DNA of 64,000 nt from Bin5 sp963662575 (GCA_963662575.1 OY759723.1:4526001-4590000); one strand, 5' to 3'. Shown: positions 25,310-35,006, counted from the stretch's first letter. The notes: generated from the sequence alone by a model not told the origin. Translations and numbers: made by a program.

Positions 25310-26206
25310 TCACTCCTCTCGCACACCTATCTCGACTGCAAGGACTTGCGCTTCGCCGCCGCGGATAATCCGCAAAGACACTTCTTTGCCGACTCTATCG
25401 CTCTGTAACAAGATGGCCAGATCGTCAGGGCTTTGCACCGCCTCGCCGTCCAGAGTGACAAGAATGTCGCCTAACAACAGACCTCCATTCTCGGCGGGAC
25501 CGTCGGCCACCACCGAGTTGAGCATAACCCCAGTCTCTTGTACAAATTCTGTACTCAGTTCAACTGGCAACTGAACTGTCTGAACGCCGACGCCCAGATA
25601 GCCTCTGCGTATGGTGCCATGCTTCAGCAGAGATTCTACCGCCGGTGCGACAGTAGCATGAGTCAGTGCAATACCTCCTTCCCGGCTCAGGGCAGATGTC
25701 GCCAAGCCAACAACGCGTCCGTCGCCGCCAACGATTGGGCCGCCTGAAAATCCGGGATACATGACAATATCGGGGCGCACCAGATGGCTAATAGTACCGC
25801 CGCCATGAACGCGCCACTCCCCGCCGACTGCACTGAGAATTCCCAGAGAGACCTGGACCCGCTGGGCTGGCCGACCAAGGGCCAACACCAGGGCGCCTAC
25901 ACTCAGCTCCTCTTCGGGCATCCACTCGACGGCTGTCAGTCCTTTGCTTTCGACTCGCAACGCTGCCAGATCTATACCGGGATCGCGTCCGACAAGGGTT
26001 GCATCCACTTGGCTGCCGTCGGGCAGAACGACGCGAATGCTGTCCCTTCTTACCACATGATTGGCAGTAACAATGACACCGTCAGCTGACCAGACGATAC
26101 CACTGGCCGGGTAACGCCGGCGGGCATCGACCTGCACGACACTCTGCTCAGCTGATTTTACGACAGCTACCATTCCATCGCTGACCGCTTTGAACTGAGT
26201 TGACAT
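25310..26206 (-). CDS. HtrA/DegP-type serine protease with PDZ domain, apparently cytoplasmic
   Basis: 298 residues: trypsin-like domain (about 18-200) with H50 in TANHVV, D79 in PGIDLAAL and S154 in GFSGGP, followed by one PDZ domain (GYLGVGVQTV onward, with GLLLGDILVTLDGEAV). The catalytic triad is complete. No signal peptide or membrane anchor is visible, unlike usual HtrA/DegP proteins (about 400 or more residues), so it may act in the cytoplasm. An AAGGAG site precedes the ATG. A LuxR-type regulator lies 209 bp upstream on the same strand, a pairing that suggests regulation of this protease by that regulator or shared control. Confidence 0.88.
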   Translation of the reverse strand: MSTQFKAVSDGMVAVVKSAEQSVVQVDARRRYPASGIVWSADGVIVTANHVVRRDSIRVVLPDGSQVDATLVGRDPGIDLAALRVESKGLTAVEWMPEEELSVGALVLALGRPAQRVQVSLGILSAVGGEWRVHGGGTISHLVRPDIVMYPGFSGGPIVGGDGRVVGLATSALSREGGIALTHATVAPAVESLLKHGTIRRGYLGVGVQTVQLPVELSTEFVQETGVMLNSVVADGPAENGGLLLGDILVTLDGEAVQSPDDLAILLQSDRVGKEVSLRIIRGGEAQVLAVEIGVREE

Positions 26207-26415
26207 GAATAGGCTCCTTGGAGAACAGTCTGCTTTGCGATTTAGCGCACACCAGTGTTTGATGTCGCTGCATTCTCAAGAATAGTGCAGATCGTTCAAC
26301 GTCACATCTGCAGATCGGACTGGGGCATCCCGTCAGATCGGGTAGGTGAGAAAGGCATTTTGCCGCTCGTTCCTGTTTGGCATCAAGGCAGCACTGCGAA
26401 GCTTGCCCGCTGCCG

Positions 26416-27066
26416 TCAGAGCGTGAGAAGCCCAAGCCGGGTGGCCTGGACAACAGCTTCTGTACGGCTGCCGACGCCCAATTTGCCCAGGACAGCTTGT
26501 ACGTGAAATTTGGCTGTGTTCTCGCTGATGCCAAGTCGCACGCCAATGGCTCGATTTGTTAGTCCTTCGGCAAGAAGAAACAGAACATCCTGCTCCCTGG
26601 GGGTGAGCGGATCGGGATAGGGAAGAACAGGCGCGGGGAATGGCGTTCGCTGCGGGCTGGTCAGCGCCGGGTCTGCCACAAACAGACCTGCCGCAGCCGC
26701 ATCAAGGGCGGCGCGTAACTGATGTGCATTTGTACTGCGTTGGAGGATCCCTGCCACGCCGATCTGACGGACGGCGCCAGCGGCCTCGTTGTCAGGCAGT
26801 ATTGCGATGACCGGCAGTCCGTCCTCGATCAGATCAGTTAACGTCTCCCCGACCTTGCCGGAACCGGCGGTCGCAGTGTCCCAGCCCGCGTCCCAGAGCA
26901 GGACGCTCGCGGCGGCAACCTTGTCTTGGGCCAACTGGGCCACGGACTCGACCGGGACAACAATTAGAGCCGGTTCTTGCGCGAGGATAGCTGCAAGCCC
27001 GTGCAGACTCAGCGAATCATCGGCTAGAATCAGAACAGTTAAGGGGTCGTCTCTGTACTCTCCCAT
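26416..27066 (-). CDS. LuxR/NarL-family response regulator
   Basis: 216 residues. Residues about 10-125 form a receiver domain with LILADDSL (acidic pair) and LLWDAGWD giving the expected phosphoacceptor Asp; the usual Lys is not evident at the end of the domain (GVAGILQRSTN), so phosphorylation control may be weak. Residues about 150-216 are a LuxR helix-turn-helix: LTPREQDVLFLLAEGLTNRA and GISENTAKFHVQAVLGKLGV. No histidine kinase gene is adjacent. It lies directly upstream of the HtrA-like protease gene. Confidence 0.87.
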   Translation of the reverse strand: MGEYRDDPLTVLILADDSLSLHGLAAILAQEPALIVVPVESVAQLAQDKVAAASVLLWDAGWDTATAGSGKVGETLTDLIEDGLPVIAILPDNEAAGAVRQIGVAGILQRSTNAHQLRAALDAAAAGLFVADPALTSPQRTPFPAPVLPYPDPLTPREQDVLFLLAEGLTNRAIGVRLGISENTAKFHVQAVLGKLGVGSRTEAVVQATRLGLLTL

Positions 27067-27292
27067 AGACTGTATCTAACCCTATAGCGTCTGACACTTC
27101 CGTGAGATTGATAGCATTGTCCAGCAGGTTCTTGCGGGTCGAATCTTCGCTGGCCGCGGGTTCCAGACGATAGCGTGGGTTACTGCTAGAGACGCATTTA
27201 AGGTCCGAGGGCGTAAGTGGGCACAAGAGGAAAAAGGTGGCAACAATTCTTGCTGCGGGGGTGTCCTATCTTGTGCAGGAGTGGTCCGTCGT

Positions 27293-28462
27293 CTAAGCGA
27301 GGGCGTGCAGTTCTGCCATCAGGCGATCTGTTTGCTCCGGGCGGCCTACGGATATGCGAATGCAGTTGTCCAGGCCCGGTTTTTGATAGTAACGCACGAG
27401 GATGCCCTTACTTTCGAGTGCAAGTTTGAGGGCGGCGGCGTCCCCGCTCTCGGCACTGCGAAAGCCTTCGACCCGGCAGAGGACGAAATTGGCGCCGGAC
27501 GGGTAGGGCGCGAGGTATGGTACTTCTTGTAATGCGTTGAAGAGGCGGTCGCGTTCTGCACGAATTTTCTCTACAATCGAGTGCATTTCCTCTGCATACT
27601 GTAGACTTGCCAGACCGGCCACGGTGGCGGCGACGTTGACATTGTAGGGCTGTTTAAACTTCCAAAGAATGGGCATCATCCAGGCGGGGAAGATACCGTA
27701 ACCCAAGCGAAGCCCGGCGATTCCGGCGGACTTGGAAAACGTACGAATGATGACAAGGTTGTCGTGCTCCAGGACCCACGGCGAGCGGCTTGTCTCAACA
27801 GCGAATTCGACGTAGGCCTCATCCAGAACCACGATCAGAGGCAGCTTCAGCAATCGCAGCAGGTCTTTGTCCGGCAGCCAGTTACCAGAAGGGTTGTTGG
27901 GCGAGGTGAGAAAGAGCAGCTTGGGAGAGACCGATTCCCGCTTCAGCGCGCCGGAATTGAACAGATCAATGATGCCTTCGACATCAATGTGGTAATCATC
28001 AGTTCTCCAAACTTCCAGAACTTCGGCGCCGACCAACTTGGCGTCGAAGCTGTACATGCCGAAGGTGGGTGGTGTATTGATTATGGCGTCGCCAGGTCCA
28101 AGGAAAAGGCGGCACAGATAGTCGAGATTCTCGTCGGTGCCGTGGCTCGGCAGGATCTGTTCGAAAGGCACTGACCCTGTTGACTCCACCTGGCGCTGCT
28201 CATTCTGCAGATGCTCTGCCAGGGCCTGGCGCAGTTCAGTCTGCTGCGGGTCCGGGTAGATGTGATAGTAAGCGTATTCGGCCAGCGCTTCGGCGACTGC
28301 AGGATGCGGCCCGTAGGGGTTTTCGTTGGCATCCAGTTTGATGATTTCGGAGGCAGGGATGCCGAGCCGCTGGCTCAGGACTTCAAACGGCTGGATCGGC
28401 GAATATTCTTCAAGGCTGGCCAGGTGGGGGTTGAGCAATTTTTGGAGCGAGGTGGCATCCAT
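27293..28462 (-). CDS. hisC: Histidinol-phosphate aminotransferase
   Basis: A 389-residue fold-type I PLP aminotransferase. KLDANENPYGPHPAVAEAL at the start is the HisC signature, and TFSKSAGIAGLRLGYG contains the PLP lysine. It converts imidazole-acetol phosphate to histidinol phosphate in histidine biosynthesis. hisD lies 2 bp upstream and is co-directional, so the two form an operon; the other his genes are outside the window. The ATG at 28460-28462 is immediately after the hisD stop. Confidence 0.93.
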   Translation of the reverse strand: MDATSLQKLLNPHLASLEEYSPIQPFEVLSQRLGIPASEIIKLDANENPYGPHPAVAEALAEYAYYHIYPDPQQTELRQALAEHLQNEQRQVESTGSVPFEQILPSHGTDENLDYLCRLFLGPGDAIINTPPTFGMYSFDAKLVGAEVLEVWRTDDYHIDVEGIIDLFNSGALKRESVSPKLLFLTSPNNPSGNWLPDKDLLRLLKLPLIVVLDEAYVEFAVETSRSPWVLEHDNLVIIRTFSKSAGIAGLRLGYGIFPAWMMPILWKFKQPYNVNVAATVAGLASLQYAEEMHSIVEKIRAERDRLFNALQEVPYLAPYPSGANFVLCRVEGFRSAESGDAAALKLALESKGILVRYYQKPGLDNCIRISVGRPEQTDRLMAELHALA

Positions 28463-28464
28463 CT

Positions 28465-29826
28465 TTACGGTTTATCCTCATTGGGTGTCATTGAGTTAAG
28501 CCGTCGACTCACTGCCGCGGCGTGCCCTTGCAGGCCCTCGGTGCGGGCCAATGTTTCGGCGGCGGGGCCGATGGCGGCCAGAGCCTGCTCATTGAGGCCG
28601 ATCAGGCTGATCAGTTTGACAAAGTCAGTAACGTTGATAGGACTGGCGAAACGCGCGGTGCCGCCGGTAGGCATTACATGGCTAGGCCCGGCCGTATAGT
28701 CGCCTAAAACTTCAAAGCTGCGCTCGCCCAGAAAGATCCCACCGGCATTTTGCACACGGTCGACCCAACGCCACGGGCTTTCGACGAGGAGGCAGAGGTG
28801 CTCCGGTGCGTATTCGTTGGCGAGGGCGAAAGCTTCATCCATCGATTCGGTCACGACGATGCCGGCGCCGCGGGCAAAGGTGGCGGCGGCGATCTGCCCG
28901 CGCTCCAGATCCTCCAATTGGGCGTGGACCGCTGCCTGAACCTTCTGCGCCAGCGGTCGGCTGGGCGTCAGCAGAATGGCGCTGGCGAGTACATCATGCT
29001 CAGCCTGTGCCAGCAGGTCTGCGGCGGCCAACTGCGGGTCGGCGGACTCATCCGCGACAATAACTGTTTCGGTAGGACCAGGCAGACCATCGATTCCAAC
29101 CAGTCCGAATAACTGCCGCTTTGCCAGGGTGGTGAACAGGTTGCCGGGGCCACAGATTTTGTCAACGGCCGGAATCGTCTCAGTGCCGAAGGCCATTGCA
29201 CCGATTGCCTGCGCGCCCCCTGCTATGTAGACGGCGTCAACTCGAGCGACGGTAGCGGCAGCAAGCGTTACCTTGTCCGGCAGACCTGTCTCCTTCTGGG
29301 GCGGAGTGACGACTACCAGTTCGCCCACATTGGCTACCCGCGCCGGAATTGCGGTCATCAGCAGCGTGCTGGGCAGGGGGGCTGTGCCGCCAGGGACATA
29401 GATGCCGACGCGCTCAATGGGCCGCACGAGCTGGCCGACTGTGCCTTCTTCGTCGTTTTGAAACCAGCTCTGATTGGGCTGGCGCCGGTGAAAGTTTTCT
29501 ATACGTTCAGCCGCCAGGACCAGCGCGTCGTAAACTTCCGGCGCGACGTCACGGGACTCTTGCAGTATGGTTTGCGGATCGACGCGCAGGTCGTCCAGAC
29601 TGACGCCATCCAGTTTTTGGGTCCAAGTGCGCACAGCGGCATCGCCACCGGCACGTACGTCGGCCAGTATACGGCGGACGGCTTCGTCAGGGCCGATGCG
29701 GGAACCGAATATGTTTTCAATGCTGTCCAATATTTCTTCCGGCAGGTCGAAAGCGTCCCAAGGCTGGCGGCGCAGGATTGACTTGCGAGCTGGTTCAGGA
29801 TCAAGTATGGGGAAGTCGTTTTTCAT
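28465..29826 (-). CDS. hisD: Histidinol dehydrogenase
   Basis: About 453 residues. Family landmarks are YVPGGTAPLPSTLLMTAIPA, VDKICGPGNLFTTLAKRQLFG, AQAEHDVLASAILLT and EYAPEHLCLLV, the last holding the catalytic Glu-His pair; the zinc and NAD contacts are therefore preserved. It oxidises histidinol to histidine in two NAD-dependent steps. The ATG at 29824-29826 is preferred to the TTG at 29839-29841 five codons upstream. hisC follows after 2 bp. Confidence 0.94.
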   Translation of the reverse strand: MKNDFPILDPEPARKSILRRQPWDAFDLPEEILDSIENIFGSRIGPDEAVRRILADVRAGGDAAVRTWTQKLDGVSLDDLRVDPQTILQESRDVAPEVYDALVLAAERIENFHRRQPNQSWFQNDEEGTVGQLVRPIERVGIYVPGGTAPLPSTLLMTAIPARVANVGELVVVTPPQKETGLPDKVTLAAATVARVDAVYIAGGAQAIGAMAFGTETIPAVDKICGPGNLFTTLAKRQLFGLVGIDGLPGPTETVIVADESADPQLAAADLLAQAEHDVLASAILLTPSRPLAQKVQAAVHAQLEDLERGQIAAATFARGAGIVVTESMDEAFALANEYAPEHLCLLVESPWRWVDRVQNAGGIFLGERSFEVLGDYTAGPSHVMPTGGTARFASPINVTDFVKLISLIGLNEQALAAIGPAAETLARTEGLQGHAAAVSRRLNSMTPNEDKP

Positions 29827-29892
29827 GGCTTGGGAACGCAAACAGTTGATGGAAGGCTAAATCGGATGGTGGTTGGTCGTCACTGGGAAAGC

Positions 29893-30885
29893 TTATTGCC
29901 GTAGCCGCTCGGCGTCCTCCATGCGGCCCAAGACCACTACTATGTCATCCTCTTTGAGCTGAAAGCTGGCGCTGGGACTGACTACCAGGTCGTCTCCTCT
30001 GCGGACTGCGATCACGGTCAGTCCATAGCGTTGCCGCAGACTCAGTTCGGACAGGGAATGTTCCCAGGTGCTGGGCGGGGCCAATAATTCGACGACACCA
30101 ACATCGTTACCGACTTCCAGGTAGTCGACGAGATGATCGATGGCCATTTTTCTTCCCAAACGACGTCCGGCCTCATGCTCGGGCAAAATCACTTCGTCTG
30201 CCCCAACTTTCAGCAGGATTTCCCTCTGGGTAATTGTGAGTGCTTTGGCGATCACTCGCTCTACGCCCAGTTGCCTGAGGAGAACTGTCGCCAGCAGATT
30301 GTTCTCAAAGTCGGTGCCGATACAGACCAGCCCGGTGTCGAAGGTTTCCACGCCTGCCTGGCGCAGGGCGTCAATGTTGGTTGCATCCAACTGCACCACG
30401 TGGGGAAGCTCGCCGCTGAGCGCCTGCACGCGGTCGTGATTCGAATCGATAGCCAGAACTGTGCGGCCATGTTCGACAAGCGTGGTTGCAACAGCAGTGC
30501 CAAAGCGTCCAAGCCCAATTACCACATATTCGGATTCACGGTTCTTCCGTCTGAACGGTGACGAATGAGCGTGAGCCTCTTCGTTTGGCGTTGCTGCAGA
30601 GTCGTGGGCAGGAGAGACTGCCTGCGCGGCCAAGGGAGAGGGCCTTCGGAACAGGCGACCAAGCCACTGCAAGGGCAAGTTCATCCATTCCCACGGGACC
30701 CGGGAGACCGTCTGTTCCGAATGCAGTAGCGGTTGGGCTGCGGCCCCTTCATTCGCCTCATTTGCAGCCATTTTAGCAACCATGGCCACTTGCTCTCCAA
30801 TGTAGTGTAGGGCAGTCATGCCCGTGCCAAACGTGTTCCATTCTGACCGCATTATAGCATAGCCGAAGGGTCTCAACCTTTTCAA
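29893..30885 (-). CDS. TrkA/KtrA-type potassium-channel regulatory protein with N-terminal extension
   Basis: 330 residues. Residues about 117-235 are a TrkA-N (RCK) Rossmann domain (YVVIGLGRFGTAVATTLVEHG, then VLAIDSNHDRVQ) and residues about 245-330 a TrkA-C domain. Such proteins bind NAD(H) or ATP and gate Trk/Ktr potassium uptake. A standard KtrA has about 220 residues; here about 110 residues precede the Rossmann domain, low-complexity and Ala/Ser-rich with a WLGRLFRRPSP segment. The real start could be an internal codon, such as the ATG before TALHYIG. No TrkH/KtrB membrane gene is next to it. It is divergent from the DUF4432 gene. Confidence 0.82.
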   Translation of the reverse strand: MKRLRPFGYAIMRSEWNTFGTGMTALHYIGEQVAMVAKMAANEANEGAAAQPLLHSEQTVSRVPWEWMNLPLQWLGRLFRRPSPLAAQAVSPAHDSAATPNEEAHAHSSPFRRKNRESEYVVIGLGRFGTAVATTLVEHGRTVLAIDSNHDRVQALSGELPHVVQLDATNIDALRQAGVETFDTGLVCIGTDFENNLLATVLLRQLGVERVIAKALTITQREILLKVGADEVILPEHEAGRRLGRKMAIDHLVDYLEVGNDVGVVELLAPPSTWEHSLSELSLRQRYGLTVIAVRRGDDLVVSPSASFQLKEDDIVVVLGRMEDAERLRQ

Positions 30886-30966
30886 ACGGTGCTTCTCGTG
30901 ATACCATGCGCCAGAACTCCCAGTTGTATAGCAGTGGCAGTTTCAGCAAGAAAGGGCAGGGCGAAA

Positions 30967-32070
30967 GTGGCAGAGTTTGAAAGTTCGCGGCAACCGGTTC
31001 AGGTTTCACTGCACCCACATTTCTTCACCGAAAAGAAGCGTCTGTTCATCGAGAGTGGGGCGCTCAAAGCCTCAATCTTTCTCTATGACAGCGGTGTTGC
31101 GGCCGTCCAACTGGAAAACGGCGTGAGCGAGCTGGTAATGTTGCCATTCCAGGGACAGCAGATCTGGTCGGCAACCTTTGGCGGCAGGAACGTAACAATG
31201 AAGTCGATGTTCAGCCAGCCACTGCAAACCACCGATTACGTGCAGACGTACGGCGGTTTCCTTCTCCATTGCGGATTTACGGCTATGGGCGTGCCAACGG
31301 ATGAGGATGACCACCCACTTCATGGAGAGTTGCCAAATGCCTGTTTCCAACAGGCGTGGCTAGTGCTTGGGGAAGACGAAGGCGGCGAGTATATCGGCTT
31401 GGGAGGGCAATACCAGCACACGGTTGCCTTTATGTATAACTACACGGCGACGCCGTTTGTGAAACTTTACGCCGGCGCGAAGGAAGCGCACGTATCGCTT
31501 CGATGTCGAAACTGCAAGAATACGCCGATGGAGTATATGTACCTGGCCCACGCCAATTACAGACCGGTGGATGGCGGCCGCATCGTATACAGCGCGAAGG
31601 TATCGCCGCGGACGGTACGCGTCCGCCGCAGCATACCCAGCCATGTAAGCCCCGGGCCCGCATATCTGGCGTTTCTGAATGGACTGGGTGAAAGACCGGA
31701 AGATCATCATATTTTGGACGCCGACCTGGCGTTTGACCCGGAGATAGTCTTCGGAATCGACTACGAGGCGGACGAGGATGGCTGGGCCCACACTCTACAG
31801 GTGCATCCAGACGGCAGAGCAGACTATGTTCGTCACCGTCCGGACCAGTTGCCGATTGGCGTCCGCTGGATCAGTCGTACGCCCGACCAAGACGCATTGG
31901 GACTGGTGCTACCCTCCACTGCCGAACCCGAGGGGAAAGCCGCTGAAGAAGCCAAAGGCAATGTAAAGGAGTTGGAGGGCGGCGGCACTTGGCGATGCAA
32001 TTATGTATTGGGCACGCTTGACGCGCATGAAGTTGGCGCTGTCGAGGAAAAGATTGCGGGAATCGTCTAA
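30967..32070 (+). CDS. DUF4432 family, galactose mutarotase-like protein
   Basis: About 367 residues from the GTG at 30967, before which lies an AAAGGGCAGGG stretch; the frame extends 26 codons upstream without resemblance. The sequence follows the aldose-1-epimerase-like DUF4432 layout: VQLENGVSELVMLPFQGQQI near the start, YGGFLLHCG, LHGELPNACFQ, and an HANYRPVDGGRIVYS segment. Members probably act on sugars, by mutarotation or as lyase-like beta-sandwich proteins; activity is not established. It starts divergently from the TrkA-type gene. Confidence 0.8.
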   Translation: MAEFESSRQPVQVSLHPHFFTEKKRLFIESGALKASIFLYDSGVAAVQLENGVSELVMLPFQGQQIWSATFGGRNVTMKSMFSQPLQTTDYVQTYGGFLLHCGFTAMGVPTDEDDHPLHGELPNACFQQAWLVLGEDEGGEYIGLGGQYQHTVAFMYNYTATPFVKLYAGAKEAHVSLRCRNCKNTPMEYMYLAHANYRPVDGGRIVYSAKVSPRTVRVRRSIPSHVSPGPAYLAFLNGLGERPEDHHILDADLAFDPEIVFGIDYEADEDGWAHTLQVHPDGRADYVRHRPDQLPIGVRWISRTPDQDALGLVLPSTAEPEGKAAEEAKGNVKELEGGGTWRCNYVLGTLDAHEVGAVEEKIAGIV

Positions 32071-32193
32071 TTGGTTTTCGTCTTGACAGTTGATTCCCGT
32101 TTGGGAGATTTCGGAGAACAGTCGCTGGAAAGTGACAACATAAGCTGTGCCTGGAGCACATTTGCTGGCTAAACTGTTGCAAGGACACTTTGG

Positions 32194-32997
32194 ATGTTGG
32201 TAATCAAAGTCGGCGGTGGTAAGGATCTGAATATTGACGCCATCGTCTCTGATATAGTTGCGCTACGCCAGGCCGGGCGGGATCTGATTCTGGTCCACGG
32301 CGGCGCGGAGACGACCAACGAAGTGGCCGAGGCCCTGGGCCATCCGCCACAGTTCATTACCAGCGAGAGCGGTTTTGAGAGCAGGCGCACTGACCGGCGC
32401 ACTCTGGAGATTTTCGAGATGGTCTATTGCGGCCAGCTCAACAAGATGTGGGTGGAAAAGCTACAACTTGCCGGCGTGAATGCGGTCGGCCTGAGCGGGC
32501 TGGACGGACGCATCTTTGAGGGCAAACGCAAGGACAGGTTGCGCGTACGGGTCAATGGGCGGCGGTTGGTGCTGCGGGATGACTGGACCGGAACTGTCGA
32601 GCAGGTCAATGTGGAACTGCTGCGACTGTTGCTGGATGCCGGCTACCTTCCTGTACTTACTCCGCCTGGCTCCTCGGATAGCGGCGAGGCGATCAACGTA
32701 GATGGTGACCGGGCGGCAGCGATGGTTGCCGCGGCTTTCGAGGCCGAGGCATTTGTCATCCTCTCCAATGTGCCCGGGTTGCTGCGAGAGTTTCCTGATG
32801 AGTCCAGCCTTATTCGAGAGATTCCGCGTACACAGGCTGACAGCTACATGCAGTATGCGGCCGGGCGAATGAAGAAAAAGGTGATGGGTGCGGTCGAAGC
32901 TGTCGCAGAAGGCGTGCAGAAAGTGGTCTTTGCAGACGGGCGCCGCGAGAACCCGATTCGACGAGCTCTAGACGGCCATGGAACGCAAATTGCGTGA
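32194..32997 (+). CDS. lysZ: [LysW]-aminoadipate/[LysW]-glutamate kinase
   Basis: A 267-residue amino-acid kinase with MLVIKVGGGKD, LVHGGAETTNEVAEALGHPP, SRRTDRRTLEIFEMVYCG, SGLDGRIF, GEAINVDGDRAAA, GRMKKKVMGAVEAV and ENPIRRAL. These track the Thermus LysZ sequence closely, including the long LEIFEMVYCG stretch, rather than ordinary ArgB. It phosphorylates the carrier-bound (LysW) intermediate in lysine and, in some lineages, arginine synthesis. LysW, LysX and LysY are not in the window. lysJ follows after 154 bp. Confidence 0.88.
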   Translation: MLVIKVGGGKDLNIDAIVSDIVALRQAGRDLILVHGGAETTNEVAEALGHPPQFITSESGFESRRTDRRTLEIFEMVYCGQLNKMWVEKLQLAGVNAVGLSGLDGRIFEGKRKDRLRVRVNGRRLVLRDDWTGTVEQVNVELLRLLLDAGYLPVLTPPGSSDSGEAINVDGDRAAAMVAAAFEAEAFVILSNVPGLLREFPDESSLIREIPRTQADSYMQYAAGRMKKKVMGAVEAVAEGVQKVVFADGRRENPIRRALDGHGTQIA

Positions 32998-33151
32998 GAA
33001 ATGTGGGTAAGGTACTGCGTTGCCAGGGCGTTTTGTTGGAGGCGTTGCGAGAGAACTGATCCGAACTATTGGAGCAGGACGCAAGAACAAAATATTTTCC
33101 GAAGAAGGAAGCTTCTGAGCAACTCAGAATACAAATCGGACCGAAACACGA

Positions 33152-34357
33152 ATGGAAACTGTACAGAATATACTCGAAACGCATGACGCGGTGCGCCAGA
33201 CCCAGTCGCACGAGTCAGGCGTTGTTCCTCGTCGCGGGGAAACGGTGATGGTGGCGGGGGAGGGCTGTTGGATGATCGACAGCGACGGCGACCGCTACCT
33301 CGATCTGACTTCGTCGCAGGGTGTGGCCATGCTCGGCTATGGTCATCCTGTTTTGACGGAGGCTATTCAGGAGCAGGCAGCCCGCATGCACGCCTGCCCC
33401 AACTTTTTTCACAACGATACGCGGGCGGAGTTCCTGAGCAGGCTGATCTCGGTTACGCCGGAGCACCTGACGCGGGCTTTTTTGGGGAATAGCGGCGCCG
33501 AGGCGATTGACGGCGCCATCAAGTTCGCGCGGCTGGCTACGGGTCGTACGGGAATTGTGGCTGCACGCAACAGCTTCCATGGGCGTACAGTAGGGGCGTT
33601 ATCCATCACCTGGAACCCCCGATACCGCCGCAAGTTCGAACCGCTGATGCCAGATGTCAGCCACGTTCATTTTAACAACATCGATCAGCTTGATGACGCT
33701 GTTGGCGACGGCACCGCGGCGGTGGTGTTGGAGGTCATTCAGGCTGAGGGTGGTGTGCATGAGGGGAGCGCTGATTATCTTGCAGCCGTTCAGCAGTTGT
33801 GCCAAGAGAGAGGAACACTGCTGGTAATCGACGAGGTGCAGACCGGTTTCGGTCGCACGGGGCGCTGGTTCGGGTTTCAACACTTCGACCTCGAGCCGGA
33901 CATCGTCGCGCTGGCAAAGGGCCTGGGGGGAGGATTCCCTATGGGCGCGGTGGTTTACACTGAGAAGATTCAGGAAAGTCTATTTTCCGGGGCGCACGGG
34001 AGTACGTTCGGAGGCAACCCACTGGCCTGCGCGGCCGGTATTGCTGCGTTAGGGGTATACGAGGACGGACTGATCGAACAGGCAGACAGGGCTGGGAGGC
34101 GACTGAGGGAAGCCCTGGAAGCGGCCATCGGCGCGCGCAGAGTCGTCCGTGAGATTCGCGGTAGGGGACTCCTGATCGGCATTGATCTGCGTACGAAGGC
34201 GGTACCCTTTCTGAAGACACTGATGGAGGAGCACAACGTGCTGGCTCTGCCGGCCGGTTCGACTGTACTGCGACTGCTGCCGCCGCTGACCATCAGTGAC
34301 GGGGAGATCGACATGGCGGTAGAGGCGATAGCCGCTACTCTGCCCGAAGGCGCTTGA
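33152..34357 (+). CDS. lysJ: [LysW]-aminoadipate semialdehyde/ornithine aminotransferase (class III)
   Basis: A 401-residue class III aminotransferase: LGYGHPVLTEAIQEQ, NSGAEAIDGAIKFAR, FHGRTVGALSITW, LLVIDEVQTGFGRTGRWF (PLP Asp) and ALAKGLGGGFPMGAV (PLP Lys), with HGSTFGGNPLACAAG. This is the ArgD/LysJ group; placement directly after lysZ favours the LysW-linked role. It transfers an amino group to the semialdehyde intermediate. No clear ribosome-binding site precedes the ATG, but the MEXXXNILE-type start is family-like. Confidence 0.87.
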   Translation: METVQNILETHDAVRQTQSHESGVVPRRGETVMVAGEGCWMIDSDGDRYLDLTSSQGVAMLGYGHPVLTEAIQEQAARMHACPNFFHNDTRAEFLSRLISVTPEHLTRAFLGNSGAEAIDGAIKFARLATGRTGIVAARNSFHGRTVGALSITWNPRYRRKFEPLMPDVSHVHFNNIDQLDDAVGDGTAAVVLEVIQAEGGVHEGSADYLAAVQQLCQERGTLLVIDEVQTGFGRTGRWFGFQHFDLEPDIVALAKGLGGGFPMGAVVYTEKIQESLFSGAHGSTFGGNPLACAAGIAALGVYEDGLIEQADRAGRRLREALEAAIGARRVVREIRGRGLLIGIDLRTKAVPFLKTLMEEHNVLALPAGSTVLRLLPPLTISDGEIDMAVEAIAATLPEGA

Positions 34358-34390
34358 CCTTGGTCCCGGGCCATTGTAAAGGACACTAAT

Positions 34391-34774
34391 GTGAATATCA
34401 TTTATAGCGGCGTTTTTGTGGACGATCAAGAAAAGGCGTTGAAGTTCTATACAGAAGTGCTTGGCTTTGTAAAGAAGGAAGATATTCCCGTGGGTGAATT
34501 CAGGTGGTTGACTGTTGTGTCACCGGACGATCAGGACGGGACAGAGTTTCTCCTGGAACCGAATTCCAACCCCGTCGCCGAACAGTACCAGAAGGGTATT
34601 TACGAACAGGGAATCCCGGCCACGTCGCTTGGCGTCGATGACGTGCAAGCAGAATATGAAAGGTTGACAGAACTGGGTGTGGCGTTCAAAGTCGAACCGA
34701 CGGATTATGGTCATTATAAGATTGCTTCCTTCGACGACACTTGTGGGAATCTGATCCAGATCCAGCAGACTTGA
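34391..34774 (+). CDS. VOC-superfamily (glyoxalase/bleomycin-resistance-like) protein
   Basis: 127 residues, two beta-alpha-beta-beta-beta repeats: IIYSGVFVDDQEKALKFYTEVLGF and ATSLGVDDVQAEYERLTELGV. GTG start at 34391 is supported by AAAGGA upstream. In this superfamily four ligands (H/E) hold a metal; the first is S/G here and the last position reads LIQIQ, lacking the usual His and Glu, while FLLEP keeps one Glu. A metal-independent binding role is therefore possible. It follows lysJ after 33 bp. Confidence 0.85.
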   Translation: MNIIYSGVFVDDQEKALKFYTEVLGFVKKEDIPVGEFRWLTVVSPDDQDGTEFLLEPNSNPVAEQYQKGIYEQGIPATSLGVDDVQAEYERLTELGVAFKVEPTDYGHYKIASFDDTCGNLIQIQQT

Positions 34775-35006
34775 CGCCTAAGGGAGGTTTTGGAGGCGTT
34801 AATTGTGTGCCAGCCCGCAGAAATGCAGGCCGGAAAGGGCGATAATCAGCGTAAGGACGAGCGAACTTGCTGACGGTCTTTGGTCACGAAGAATGCGGAG
34901 ACCAATAGGCAGTATCTTCAGGGGGTTCCTGTCCTTTGCGTGAAGAAGTTATCGAAACGAATGCAGTGACGAAAGTGACAGCATAAAGAAAGCCAGGAGT
35001 ATTGGA

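Noticed and set aside
32083..32111. TTGACA with weak -10 before lysZ
   Set aside because: The -35 is perfect, but the sequence 17 bases on (AGATTT) is a poor -10.
34775..34810. ACGCCT/AGGCGT hairpin as terminator after the VOC gene
   Set aside because: Only six pairs with a large loop and no T-run.
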